Shown: positions 52,181 to 60,287 of the stretch, one piece after another
Position numbering within the stretch: position 1 is the stretch's first letter
Layout: every line of letters starts with the position of its first letter
Origin: Candidatus Wallbacteria bacterium
GTDB lineage: Bacteria > Muiribacteriota > JAQTZZ01
NCBI GenBank assembly: GCA_028687545.1
Contig: JAQTZZ010000018.1
Location: 8,156 to 72,155 of the forward strand
Direction of reading: 5' to 3'
DNA length: 64,000 nt
Notes under the pieces: model-generated
Told to the model about the DNA's origin: nothing
The model's input: the letters and a program-made list of their open reading frames with translations, nothing else
The model's database searches: none
Position numbers and translations under genes: made by a program

Positions 52181-53440
52181 TCAACTTTGACTCTTGTTCT
52201 TCTTTTCGGATTTACGTTTTTTCATGGCACCCAGCAGCATGAATTTCGCCTCCGGGGTGTCCATGCGGGAGAGAAGGAAAGTGGAGGCTATGATGTTGAA
52301 CTTCCGGCTTGAGGAAAGCATTTTACCGAGAATCTCCATCAGGTTTTTACGGCCCAGGGACAGCAGAAATGCTTCAGCTCTAGCTTTGACCCCCCGGTCT
52401 TCGTCCATGTATCTGATCACAATGTAGTTGTAGGACTTTTCGTTCTTCAATTTCCCGAGCGTTTCGATGGCCTTTGCCCTGATGCGGGGATCATTGTGGG
52501 AGAGAAAGCTGAGTATTTTCTCGGCGTCTTCGGTTCGCCCGTTTCTGCCGATGCATGAAAGGAGCTGCTCCAGCACGGAAATGTCCTCTTCCAGACTGAG
52601 AAGACCGGAAAGCCAGCCCGGCTCAACAGTGATCTTGCCGTCTTCAATGGCCCTGAGCATGTCGGTTTTTTCCAGCACTGAACCGGATTTGAAAATCTCG
52701 GTCTGCCGCTCCTCTGAAAATTCTCCGATCCTGGCTGTATCCTGATCGATTTTTCCGAATTCAACCGGCTGCACATTCATCGCTTCAATCAGTGCCTCAG
52801 ACTGCTGATCCACGGTTTCAATGATCTCGGCAGCCTGTTCCGAACCCGGCGATTCAATAATTTCAGTTTCCGGATCATCGCTATGTCTTATTTCGGCGGT
52901 TGCACCAGTCATTTCATCAACAACCTGTTCCACACTATCTCCCTCGATTGCTTCGCAGGAATGTTCTACATTGGAAACATCTTCATCAAGGTTGAGAGTT
53001 CCAGGCTTGATTTCCTCATCAATTTCTTCTACCTCAGTCAGTCCCCCGTCATCTTCAAGATCGCTCTGGTCCAGGATATCCTGAGAATCAGGAGATTCAA
53101 TCAATTCCCATTCCTCTTCGGATTCTTTTCCGGCAATTTCAGTATGTTCTGGAGGCGGGACTTGTGCTTCGTCCAAAGCCGGCAGGGAAGGGGTTTCGCT
53201 CGCCATTTCATCAGGATCTAAAACAATAATCTCTGCTTTTCCATCATGTCCGAACATCATGTTGTAAAACTTGGCGGCTTCTTCTCTGATCACCGGATCC
53301 TGGTCGGATTTCATCAATTCCATCAGCTTCAGACGTTTGATGTTTTCCTTGATGTCATGGGCTTTTACCAGCTTGACCAGTGCCTCTTTCCTGCACAAGG
53401 GATCAGTGCTTTCCAGATCCTGCTTGATTTCTTTGAGCAT
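52181..53440 (-). CDS. Acidic HEAT-repeat protein
   Basis: 419 residues from the ATG preceded by AAGGAGCAGGCC; a longer frame lacks a ribosome site. HEAT-like units flank the chain (SDQDPVIREEAAKFYNMMFG near the start; NDPRIRAKAIETLGKLKNEK and EDRGVKARAEAFLLSLGRK near the end). Between them lies a roughly 150-residue strongly acidic, disordered stretch rich in Glu and Asp. Related in style to the HEAT part of the protein at 38449. Cytoplasmic scaffold (inference). Confidence 0.72.
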   Translation of the reverse strand: MLKEIKQDLESTDPLCRKEALVKLVKAHDIKENIKRLKLMELMKSDQDPVIREEAAKFYNMMFGHDGKAEIIVLDPDEMASETPSLPALDEAQVPPPEHTEIAGKESEEEWELIESPDSQDILDQSDLEDDGGLTEVEEIDEEIKPGTLNLDEDVSNVEHSCEAIEGDSVEQVVDEMTGATAEIRHSDDPETEIIESPGSEQAAEIIETVDQQSEALIEAMNVQPVEFGKIDQDTARIGEFSEERQTEIFKSGSVLEKTDMLRAIEDGKITVEPGWLSGLLSLEEDISVLEQLLSCIGRNGRTEDAEKILSFLSHNDPRIRAKAIETLGKLKNEKSYNYIVIRYMDEDRGVKARAEAFLLSLGRKNLMEILGKMLSSSRKFNIIASTFLLSRMDTPEAKFMLLGAMKKRKSEKKNKSQS

Positions 53441-53491
53441 GGCCTGCTCCTTTCTTAATTCTATTAACTTATATAACATAATTTATTTTTT

Positions 53492-53519
53492 TTGACAAAA
53501 GGTCTTTTTGGAATAAAAT
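53492..53519 (+). promoter_or_regulatory. Sigma-70-type promoter
   Basis: TTGACA (53492-53497), 16-nt spacer, TAAAAT (53514-53519). A TATAAT also occurs at 53523-53528. It serves the Q/N-rich gene pair. Confidence 0.75.
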
Positions 53520-53574
53520 TAATATAATGCAATAATTAAATAAGCAACCGATAAAGATCCGCCTAGGAGGAGTC

Positions 53575-54237
53575 ATGAAATTTTTTATTTTTTGGGCAGT
53601 CCTGCTGATAACTGCTGCTGTTTTTGCTGTTCAGACAGCAAACTCCAATCAGACCAGCAAGCCCAGCCAGAACGCGGGCGAAAATCAGACACAGCAGAAC
53701 AATCAGACTCAAAATCAGGGGCAGACCGGGATCACCAACCAAAATGGGAATGAATCTCAGCAGGGTCCCTATAGCCAGGGAGGACTGGAAAGCCAGAAGC
53801 AGCTGGAAGGTCAGAAAGCCAAGGACGGCCAAAACGGCAGCAGCAACCAGACCCAGAAACCTTCGCAGACTGGACAGTCCGATTCCGGCGGAGCTCTGCA
53901 GTCTGGAAGCAGAGCTCAGAGTTCCGGGTCGCTTTCTGCCCCACAAGGCAGTTCCAGGCTGATTTCACCAGGAGAATCGTTAACTCTTTCTGCGGATCAA
54001 AGCCGAATTCTCAGACTGCTTTCCGTGGACTGCAATGCAGACGAGAAAACTATGGCAGAGATTTATATAGATGATGAACTTTTCTGCACTAAGGAAGTAT
54101 CTGTTAAATCCACTCTTGTTTTTGAAATAGAAAGATCTGTGTCAGAAGTCAGAATTGTAGTTGGCGATAATCCGGTTCTGATCACAAATGTGAGCACGAT
54201 ATACGGCGACAAAATTAAAAATGCTGAGCCGGAATAA
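53575..54237 (+). CDS. Exported Q/N-rich protein with shared C-terminal domain, copy 1
   Basis: 220 residues: signal peptide (1-19), then about 100 residues dominated by Gln, Asn, Ser and Gly (QTQNQGQTG-type sequence), then a folded domain (about 130-220) with SPGESLTLSADQSRILRLLS and AEIYIDDELFCTKEV. That domain is a diverged relative of those at 54248 and 43666. The composition of the N-terminal part is prion- or amyloid-like. A surface or matrix protein is a reasonable inference. Start follows AGGAGG. Confidence 0.72.
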   Translation: MKFFIFWAVLLITAAVFAVQTANSNQTSKPSQNAGENQTQQNNQTQNQGQTGITNQNGNESQQGPYSQGGLESQKQLEGQKAKDGQNGSSNQTQKPSQTGQSDSGGALQSGSRAQSSGSLSAPQGSSRLISPGESLTLSADQSRILRLLSVDCNADEKTMAEIYIDDELFCTKEVSVKSTLVFEIERSVSEVRIVVGDNPVLITNVSTIYGDKIKNAEPE

Positions 54238-54247
54238 CGGAGGCCTT

Positions 54248-54919
54248 TTGAATAAAATTGCAGCTGCCTTGATTTTTCTGAGCTTTATCTTTTCTGAATC
54301 TTCGATTGTGCTTGGTTCGGACAACGAAAAGCCAAACCCGTCCCAATCAGGTAAATGGAATCAGACAGGCAGCTGGAATCAAAATCAGAATCCTGCACAG
54401 ACCGGGACCTGGAATCAAAATCAGAATCCTGGCCAAACCGGTAAATGGAATCAAAATCAGAGTCCTGCCCAGACAGGCAAATGGAATCAAACAGGCAGCT
54501 GGAACCAGAATCAGAATCCTGCACAGACCGGGATCTGGAATCAGACACAGGCTCAAAGCCAGATTGGCAGCCTGCCTCCGGATTCAGTTGGACTTTTTCA
54601 GAGTGCCCAGCAACCATATATTTATCAGAGGAAAGCACCTGGCAGAGTTGAAGACGGCAAATGGCTGCTGCCAGGACAGTCCCTCAGCCTTGAGCTTGAG
54701 CCTGGCCGCAAGCTCCGGTTCCTGCAGATTGAATGGAATGATGCAGGAGGTTCAGCTTGTGCTGGAATTTACGGGGACAATACCCTGCTCTGCACAATGG
54801 AAGTGGGAGACAATTCCGGATTCATCTGGAATCTTGAGATACCGGCAGATTTCATCAGGGTCAGCATCAAAAATGACGCAGCCCAGTTGACTAAATTCAA
54901 AGTTATTTATCAAGACTGA
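54248..54919 (+). CDS. Exported Q/N-rich repeat protein with shared C-terminal domain, copy 2
   Basis: 223 residues from the TTG at 54248, chosen because CGGAGG precedes it and the signal peptide then starts at residue 1; an ATG at 54221 overlapping the upstream gene is possible. The mature N-terminal half repeats WNQNQNPAQTGKWNQ-type units seven or eight times (about 54350-54560). The C-terminal domain (about 135-223) has LPGQSLSLELEPGRKLRFLQ, WNDAGGSACAGIY and a final VIYQD. Lies 10 nt after copy 1, so one operon. Confidence 0.72.
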   Translation: MNKIAAALIFLSFIFSESSIVLGSDNEKPNPSQSGKWNQTGSWNQNQNPAQTGTWNQNQNPGQTGKWNQNQSPAQTGKWNQTGSWNQNQNPAQTGIWNQTQAQSQIGSLPPDSVGLFQSAQQPYIYQRKAPGRVEDGKWLLPGQSLSLELEPGRKLRFLQIEWNDAGGSACAGIYGDNTLLCTMEVGDNSGFIWNLEIPADFIRVSIKNDAAQLTKFKVIYQD

Positions 54920-54927
54920 CGGACAAT

Positions 54928-55509
54928 CTATTTCTTTTCGTGGTCCCCGGCATTCCCGCCCTCCCGGTCCTTCCGGTAAAACGGGAAACTGTCAACAGAC
55001 GATTTCTGCAAGGCAAAGATCTGAACATCATCGAGCATTTTAAAGTGTTCGTCAACTGGAACGTTGATTACGATGTTTCCAGGTTCGTATCTCATCTGTA
55101 CTGCCTGGCATTCGGTCAGCCCGTGACGGTCCCCAGTGACAAGCGCCATGCCGATCCGCGATTTTTCCGCATACAATGGTACAATCTTTCCGTTGTGGAT
55201 GCCGTATTTATGCATGACATCGTTCAGGTCATAATCAGAGTGATTGCTGGGGTGCGGCCAGGGAGATGGATTATGTGAATCGCTGTCAAAGGAGAAAATC
55301 CAGTGGGATGCCCCGCTGTCGTCTATGTAAATGCCGAATCCGCGATCATCACTTTTTTTCCCGGAGAATGGAGCCTGGCTTTTCCCGTCAGATGCTACTT
55401 CAGGAGTGTTCTTTTTATGATTGTACTGGTTGATCATGTCTTCAAATTCGTCGGCTGAGAGCGGCAGATTCAGCAGTAAGACGAGGGTAAACAGAAGCAG
55501 CATTTTCAT
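54928..55509 (-). CDS. Exported protein of unknown function
   Basis: 193 residues from the ATG placed six bases after GGAGG. Signal peptide (1-18). The mature chain is hydrophilic, rich in His, Asp and Ser (FSFDSDSHNPSPWPHPSNHS), suggesting metal binding or disorder. Then a small folded part with NIVINVPVDEHFKMLDDVQIF. No family recognised. It converges on the Q/N-rich gene with a gap of only 8 nt. Confidence 0.65.
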   Translation of the reverse strand: MKMLLLFTLVLLLNLPLSADEFEDMINQYNHKKNTPEVASDGKSQAPFSGKKSDDRGFGIYIDDSGASHWIFSFDSDSHNPSPWPHPSNHSDYDLNDVMHKYGIHNGKIVPLYAEKSRIGMALVTGDRHGLTECQAVQMRYEPGNIVINVPVDEHFKMLDDVQIFALQKSSVDSFPFYRKDREGGNAGDHEKK

Positions 55510-55565
55510 TTCATTCCTCCATAGAGACTCTGTTGTCATAAGTATATCATAAACATTGGCGGCAC

Positions 55566-55594
55566 TTGCAATTAATCCGCCGGCGAATTAGTAT
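55566..55594 (+). promoter_or_regulatory. Sigma-70-type promoter
   Basis: TTGCAA (55566-55571), 17-nt spacer, TAGTAT (55589-55594), 25 nt before the serine protease start. Confidence 0.65.
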
Positions 55595-55619
55595 TTAACA
55601 AATTAAATCCTGGAGCAGC

Positions 55620-57071
55620 ATGAAGCAGATTCTACTCGTAATTTTGATTTTTGCAGTCCAGCTTGCTTCTGAAGAGCAGTCCGCTTACAACGCAGTGATA
55701 AAGGTTTTCGCCAAGAGGCTCAACCTGAGCTGCTATCAGCCCTGGTCCACAGGCTCGGTCTCAGGTGCTTCAGGTACCGGTTTCGTGCTGTCAGACGGCA
55801 GCATCGTGACCAACGCGCACATGGCGAAAAACAATACTACCCTCTGGCTCAAGCGTACTGACCGTCCCCAAAATTTCCCGGCCCGCGTGAAATTCATCGG
55901 TCATGATTGCGATCTGGCTCTGCTGGAAACAGACGACTTGTCTTTTTATGATGGGCTGATTGGGCTGCAGCTTGGCGAGATGCCTGATCTCAACGATAAA
56001 GTGACAGTAGTAGGCTATCCCACAGGCGGAGAAAAGCTCAGTTACACGGAAGGGATCATCTCCAGGCTGGAATACAGACTCTACGTCCACGACGGAGCAT
56101 CCATGAACTTCGCATTCCAGACAGACGCTGCGATCAATCCAGGTAACAGCGGCGGCCCTGTGATGATCGGCAACAAAGTGGTGGGTGTAGCTTTCCAGGC
56201 CAATTCCAATCTGCAAAGCGTCGGACATTTCATTCCACTGGAAGTGCTCAGGCATTTCCTTGTTGATGTAACTGACGGCAACTACGAAGGCTTTCCCGAA
56301 CTGCTGATCGATACTGAACAGCTGCAGTCAGAAACGCAGCGCCAGTATCTGGGCACTTCAAGAGAAACAGGAATACTGGTCTGCAATGTCAGTAAATATT
56401 CCCCGGTCAGGGAGATCATCAAACCCGGAGATGTGCTTACCTCCATCGATTCAACTGAAATCGGCATCGATGAAAAATTCGACTCCCGCTGGGGCAGGAT
56501 TAGTTATAACTATCTGGTAAAAAAATGCCAGATCAGCACTGAGGTCGAATTCGGGCTGCTCAGGGATAAGCTCCCTGTCAGGGCGAAAGCCAGACTCGGA
56601 GTTCCGGTTCAGGGGTTACGGAAATCCAAGCTGTATGACCAGGATTTCCAGTATTACAGCCTTGCCGGCTATGTTTTCCAGCCTTTTTCAAGAGATTATC
56701 TCGAAACCTGGGGCGATGACTGGCAGGCCAAAGCTGATCCGCTGTTCCGCTATTATTACGACAATTTCGAGTATACGGAACCTGATTGTCCTGAACTGGT
56801 GATACTCTCCAGAATCCTGCCCCTGGAAGTGAACAACGAATTCGATCTTGCCAAATCAATTGTAGCGAGTGTCAATGGCGAGCCGGTCAAGTCATTCCAA
56901 GGTTTCCGTAAAACCGTGGAAAGGCTGATTGCCGGGAAAACTGAGTTTCTATTTATCACCTTCAGGGACAACACATACCTGCCTCTTTTGATCCCTGTTT
57001 CGAAAATTGAGCAGTCTGATCTGGAAGCCCATCAGAAGTATCAAGTGCCGCTCAGATCGGAGTCAAAATGA
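55620..57071 (+). CDS. Exported Deg-like trypsin-family serine protease with PDZ domains
   Basis: 483 residues: signal peptide (1-18), S1C protease domain with H67 (IVTNAHMA), D98 (HDCDLALLE) and S177 (NPGNSGGPV), then a PDZ domain (about 240-315, IIKPGDVLTSIDSTEIG) and a second PDZ-like region at the end (VNGEPVKSFQGFRKTVERLI). The layout resembles plant Deg9/Deg2 more than bacterial DegP. Predicted active periplasmic or secreted protease. Coupled by an ATGA overlap to an inactive paralogue. Confidence 0.9.
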   Translation: MKQILLVILIFAVQLASEEQSAYNAVIKVFAKRLNLSCYQPWSTGSVSGASGTGFVLSDGSIVTNAHMAKNNTTLWLKRTDRPQNFPARVKFIGHDCDLALLETDDLSFYDGLIGLQLGEMPDLNDKVTVVGYPTGGEKLSYTEGIISRLEYRLYVHDGASMNFAFQTDAAINPGNSGGPVMIGNKVVGVAFQANSNLQSVGHFIPLEVLRHFLVDVTDGNYEGFPELLIDTEQLQSETQRQYLGTSRETGILVCNVSKYSPVREIIKPGDVLTSIDSTEIGIDEKFDSRWGRISYNYLVKKCQISTEVEFGLLRDKLPVRAKARLGVPVQGLRKSKLYDQDFQYYSLAGYVFQPFSRDYLETWGDDWQAKADPLFRYYYDNFEYTEPDCPELVILSRILPLEVNNEFDLAKSIVASVNGEPVKSFQGFRKTVERLIAGKTEFLFITFRDNTYLPLLIPVSKIEQSDLEAHQKYQVPLRSESK

Positions 57072-58573
57072 AGCAGATCACCATGCTCCTTTTTTTAGTT
57101 GGTTTCCTGTTCGCACTGCAGGCTGAGTCGCCCCGTAATTTTCTGCTTAAAGTCTCAGTGAATTTTCTACAGCCGGATCTGTTCAGGCCCTGGGATGCCG
57201 GGAATCTGGGTGAACGCAGCGGATATGCCGTGGCAGTAAGCGAAAATCGCTTCCTGGTTCCCGCAGATCTGATCTGGCGGGCTACCAACATCACTGTCTC
57301 AACAGTGTCCTCGGATATGGTGCCTGCAGTTGTCCAGCATGCCGATTACGATGCGGGTCTCGCAATTCTCTCAGCCAAGTATCCTGAAAAACTCAAGGAT
57401 GTCCACTCAATCAAGCTTTGCAGTGTTTACAGTTCAGGCGAAAAAGCAAGTCTGCACCTGATCCGGGATTCGGTGAAACTCGCGGAAGAGGCCATTGTCA
57501 CCAGCCTCTTTCTGCGCAGAAGCAACTTCTCCTCAAACTGTTACCTGGATGTGATAGCCCGCGGACTGACTGACTTCGCCTGGGGAATTCCACTGACCAA
57601 TGACAGCGGTTTGATCGGGATCTGTAATTCCAGAAATGAAAAACAGGACAAACTTTATTTCATTTCCCCGGAAGTCATCAACCATTATCTGCATGATTTT
57701 GACGACGGCCGTTACGACGGTTTCCCCTGCAACTGTCTTTTCTACAGGGAACTGAAAGGAGACATTCTTCCCGCCTATCTGAAATATGATAAAACTGCAG
57801 TTGGCAAAGGCCGGTTCAATACAGGAGTAGCTCTTTTCAACCTGGACCGCACTCCCTACAGCCAGTACTTCAGAAATTTCGACATAGTCACCAGTGCTTC
57901 AGGCGCTCCGGTCGACTGTGCCGGGAATGTCACTCTGGCAGACTTCAAAGGCCGCAGAGATCTGAAAATCATGTTCAAATCGATACCGGATTCCAGAAAT
58001 CTGGATTTCAGGGGTTTAATCAACACTTTTTATTATCCGGGCGAAACCTTTGAAACTACCGTTTACCGGGACAGCCGCGAAACAGTAGTAGATCTGAAGC
58101 TGGCCGGCTACAAGCCGGAAGATTTCACTGTACCTGAGGTTTTTTTAAAAGAAATCAAGCCCCGTTTTATTCTTTATGGGGGCATGGTTTTCAGCGAGCT
58201 CTCCGTGTCTTTTCTGCGTTCCTGGCCTAATTACCTGGAAAAAGCTCCGGTCAGGCTGATCAAACTGTCCACTGACTTCGAAGACCGGATCTCCAGGGAT
58301 CATGAAAAAATTGTGCTGATTGTGAATTTTCTTCCTGACAAAGTCAACTATGATTATGAAGACCGTGTGGTGTTTCAGACTGTGAAAGCTATCAACCAGT
58401 GCAGGATCAGCAGGCTTTCAGATGTTAAAACCGCTTTTTCCGCTGAAGTTGAAACTGATGTTGTGGAATTCGAAGATTCTGCCTTCAAGGCAGTTTTCAA
58501 ACATAGTGAAATGAAGGAAGCCAATCAGCGGATTGCAAAGCAATATAAGTTAAAAGAGACGGAAAGATTATAA
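57068..58573 (+). CDS. Pseudoprotease paralogue of the Deg-like protease
   Basis: 501 residues with a signal peptide (1-18). Aligns along its length with the upstream protease (FLRPWDAGNLGERSGYAVAV versus the same region; PEVINHYLHDFDDGRYDGFP versus PLEVLRHFLVDVTDGNYEGFP). The catalytic His is lost (FLVPADLIW), the Asp is kept (DYDAGLAIL), and the GNSGGP motif has become AWGIPL, so it lacks the Ser. Translational coupling suggests equal synthesis and a complex in which it regulates or presents substrates to the active partner (inference). Confidence 0.8.
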   Translation: MKQITMLLFLVGFLFALQAESPRNFLLKVSVNFLQPDLFRPWDAGNLGERSGYAVAVSENRFLVPADLIWRATNITVSTVSSDMVPAVVQHADYDAGLAILSAKYPEKLKDVHSIKLCSVYSSGEKASLHLIRDSVKLAEEAIVTSLFLRRSNFSSNCYLDVIARGLTDFAWGIPLTNDSGLIGICNSRNEKQDKLYFISPEVINHYLHDFDDGRYDGFPCNCLFYRELKGDILPAYLKYDKTAVGKGRFNTGVALFNLDRTPYSQYFRNFDIVTSASGAPVDCAGNVTLADFKGRRDLKIMFKSIPDSRNLDFRGLINTFYYPGETFETTVYRDSRETVVDLKLAGYKPEDFTVPEVFLKEIKPRFILYGGMVFSELSVSFLRSWPNYLEKAPVRLIKLSTDFEDRISRDHEKIVLIVNFLPDKVNYDYEDRVVFQTVKAINQCRISRLSDVKTAFSAEVETDVVEFEDSAFKAVFKHSEMKEANQRIAKQYKLKETERL

Positions 58574-58577
58574 AGAA

Positions 58578-58600
58578 AAGTCCTGCTTCTGGCAGGACTT
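58578..58600 (+). terminator. Hairpin after the pseudoprotease gene
   Basis: AAGTCCTGC, TTCTG, GCAGGACTT: perfect 9-bp arms, no T-run but a stop codon 5 nt before. It is followed directly by a strong ribosome site, so it may shape translation of the short frame after it. Confidence 0.5.
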
Positions 58601-58616
58601 CTAAGGAGGAGGTTGT

Positions 58617-58673
58617 ATGCAGTGCACGAAAGCTTACATCTTACATATAAGCATTGGGTATGCCATTTTTTGA
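58617..58673 (+). CDS. Candidate 18-residue peptide
   Basis: AAGGAGGAGGTTGT is an almost perfect ribosome site 5-10 nt before ATG. The frame reads MQCTKAYILHISIGYAIF and stops. Hydrophobic and short. It may be a leader or small membrane peptide, or a degraded gene start. The rest of 58674-58838 is AT-rich with nothing recognised. Confidence 0.25.
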   Translation: MQCTKAYILHISIGYAIF

Positions 58674-58838
58674 CGGCTATTCAAACAATCTTATTTATGA
58701 TTGCAGTTCAACTTGTTTTTCAGATTATTCAATTTTAATAAAAAATTTACAGCCGGAAATTTTCCTGGAAAAAATTATCCTCTGGAATATTTTTTCCAAA
58801 ACCTGCTACTTTACATGAGCAGTTTTTGTTGAAATATT

Positions 58839-58898
58839 GAGCCTCTTGCAAAATGTTTTTTTCAGCTGTATCTTAGGTAAACATTTTGTTAGAGGCTC
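58839..58898. mobile_element. 60-bp MITE-like perfect-ended inverted repeat
   Basis: GAGCCTCTTGCAAAATGTTT (58839-58858) and AAACATTTTGTTAGAGGCTC (58879-58898) are 20-bp arms with 18 matches and a 20-nt loop. The arm sequence resembles terminal repeats of IS4/IS5-type elements (GAGCCTCTTGCAAAA). It may be a deletion derivative of an insertion sequence. A second short inverted repeat (GGCACT...AGTGCC) follows to 58929. Confidence 0.55.
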
Positions 58899-58941
58899 AT
58901 ATGGGGCACTAATCTTAAGAAAAGTGCCTCATAATATTCAA

Positions 58942-60282
58942 ATGAAAAACCACCCTGCAGTCAATCTCCTTCGAAAGCTGATCAGCATAGACTCCACAAA
59001 CCCTTTTCAGATCGAGAAAATTAGCACAGATCCATCCACCTGGATTTTTTCAGGCAATGAGCAAAAAATAGCAGCTGAACTGAAAAAGCAGCTCAAAAAA
59101 TCCGGATTCACTACTTCTGATCAGGCAGTGCACAGGTGCCCGGATGGGAAAATCTGCCGGAATCTGCTTGCAGAAAAGGGGAAGGGGAAATGGAAAAAGT
59201 CCCTGCTTTTCTATGGCCACATGGATACTGTGACTGCCAAACCCTGGCTTTCGCTCTCTGAAGCCTTGACTCCTGAACGAACTGAACTTTCTGATGCAGG
59301 GACTCTGCGTGAAGTCATAGTCGGCCTGGGAGCCAATGACATGAAAGCAGGGCTCGCTGTAATGGCAACTGCTTTTTCCGGGTTAGACCCGGATTTCAAA
59401 ATCAAACTGGCTTTCGGCTGCGACGAGGAATTTTACTCGCTGGGCGCTAATGTTCTGGCAGGATCTGATTTTATGGCAGATGTGGCTGCGATAGTGGTGC
59501 CTGAAATGGGAGACGGACCCAATCCATCCTGCGGGGTCCGGACTATCGGGCTTGGCAGACTGGGCCGTTGCGAATACGTGATCAGAGTGCCTGGAACAGG
59601 CGGGCACGGGTCGGAATCCAGGAATCCCGCCTTTGTGAATCCTGCCTCTGAATGCGCTAAAATCATCCTGGAACTGGAAAAAATCCGGCTGGATTTCATT
59701 GACCGCTTCAGATTCGTGCCTGAATCTGTGCAGAAGGCACCGCTTGTCAATCAGATAGAAGGCAGCTTTTTCGTAAATAAAGTCGAGATCGGAGACGGAA
59801 ATCTCTCAATCCCTGCAAGCGGTGAAATTACTGTAGACTGGACTTTTACACCCGGTTTCAGCATCGAAAGGGCTGAGCAATTGCTTCAATCCCTGATCGC
59901 TGAAATGTATAAAACCAAGAATCTTGCGAAAACGATAGTCTCAGGAAAATTTCTGCCAGTGACTGTTTCGCGCAAACTGCGGCCGACTCTACACAGCGAT
60001 GCTTATCTTACTCCACATGACCATCCTTTTGTAAAATTCGTGATCAGTCAGCTGAAATCCGGAGCAGGATTCACTGGTTTCAACATGGGGTATTCAGTAG
60101 CTGATGAAAACGTTTTCAAGCGTCTGCACCCTGAGATACCTGTCCTGGTACTGGGACCGATCGGTGATTTTTCGCACAGGGCAGGGGAGTGGGTCGATCT
60201 GAAAAGCGTAGAGGAACTCTCTGACGCCTATCAGAGGATCGTGGAAAAATTTCCGGAATATCTTAGAGAAATAGAATCATAG
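58942..60282 (+). CDS. M20-family metallopeptidase/deacylase
   Basis: 446 residues from ATG 58942, where similarity-like sequence (MKNHPAVNLLRKLISIDS) begins; upstream frame runs through an inverted repeat. No ribosome site is visible; CATAAT at 58929-58934 could be a -10 giving a leaderless transcript. M20 metal motifs: GHMDTV, GANDMKAGLAVM, CDEEF, a PEMGDG region, GTGGHGSE in the lid domain, and a final His in GDFSHRAGEW. Like ArgE/DapE and related amidohydrolases; exact substrate unknown. Converges on der with a 5-nt gap. Confidence 0.87.
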   Translation: MKNHPAVNLLRKLISIDSTNPFQIEKISTDPSTWIFSGNEQKIAAELKKQLKKSGFTTSDQAVHRCPDGKICRNLLAEKGKGKWKKSLLFYGHMDTVTAKPWLSLSEALTPERTELSDAGTLREVIVGLGANDMKAGLAVMATAFSGLDPDFKIKLAFGCDEEFYSLGANVLAGSDFMADVAAIVVPEMGDGPNPSCGVRTIGLGRLGRCEYVIRVPGTGGHGSESRNPAFVNPASECAKIILELEKIRLDFIDRFRFVPESVQKAPLVNQIEGSFFVNKVEIGDGNLSIPASGEITVDWTFTPGFSIERAEQLLQSLIAEMYKTKNLAKTIVSGKFLPVTVSRKLRPTLHSDAYLTPHDHPFVKFVISQLKSGAGFTGFNMGYSVADENVFKRLHPEIPVLVLGPIGDFSHRAGEWVDLKSVEELSDAYQRIVEKFPEYLREIES

Positions 60283-60287
60283 TTTTT

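Noticed and set aside
58837-58941. Extended N-terminus of the M20 peptidase from the upstream in-frame start
   Set aside because: It would be encoded by the arms of the 60-bp inverted repeat and shows no family-like sequence; similarity-like sequence starts at 58942.
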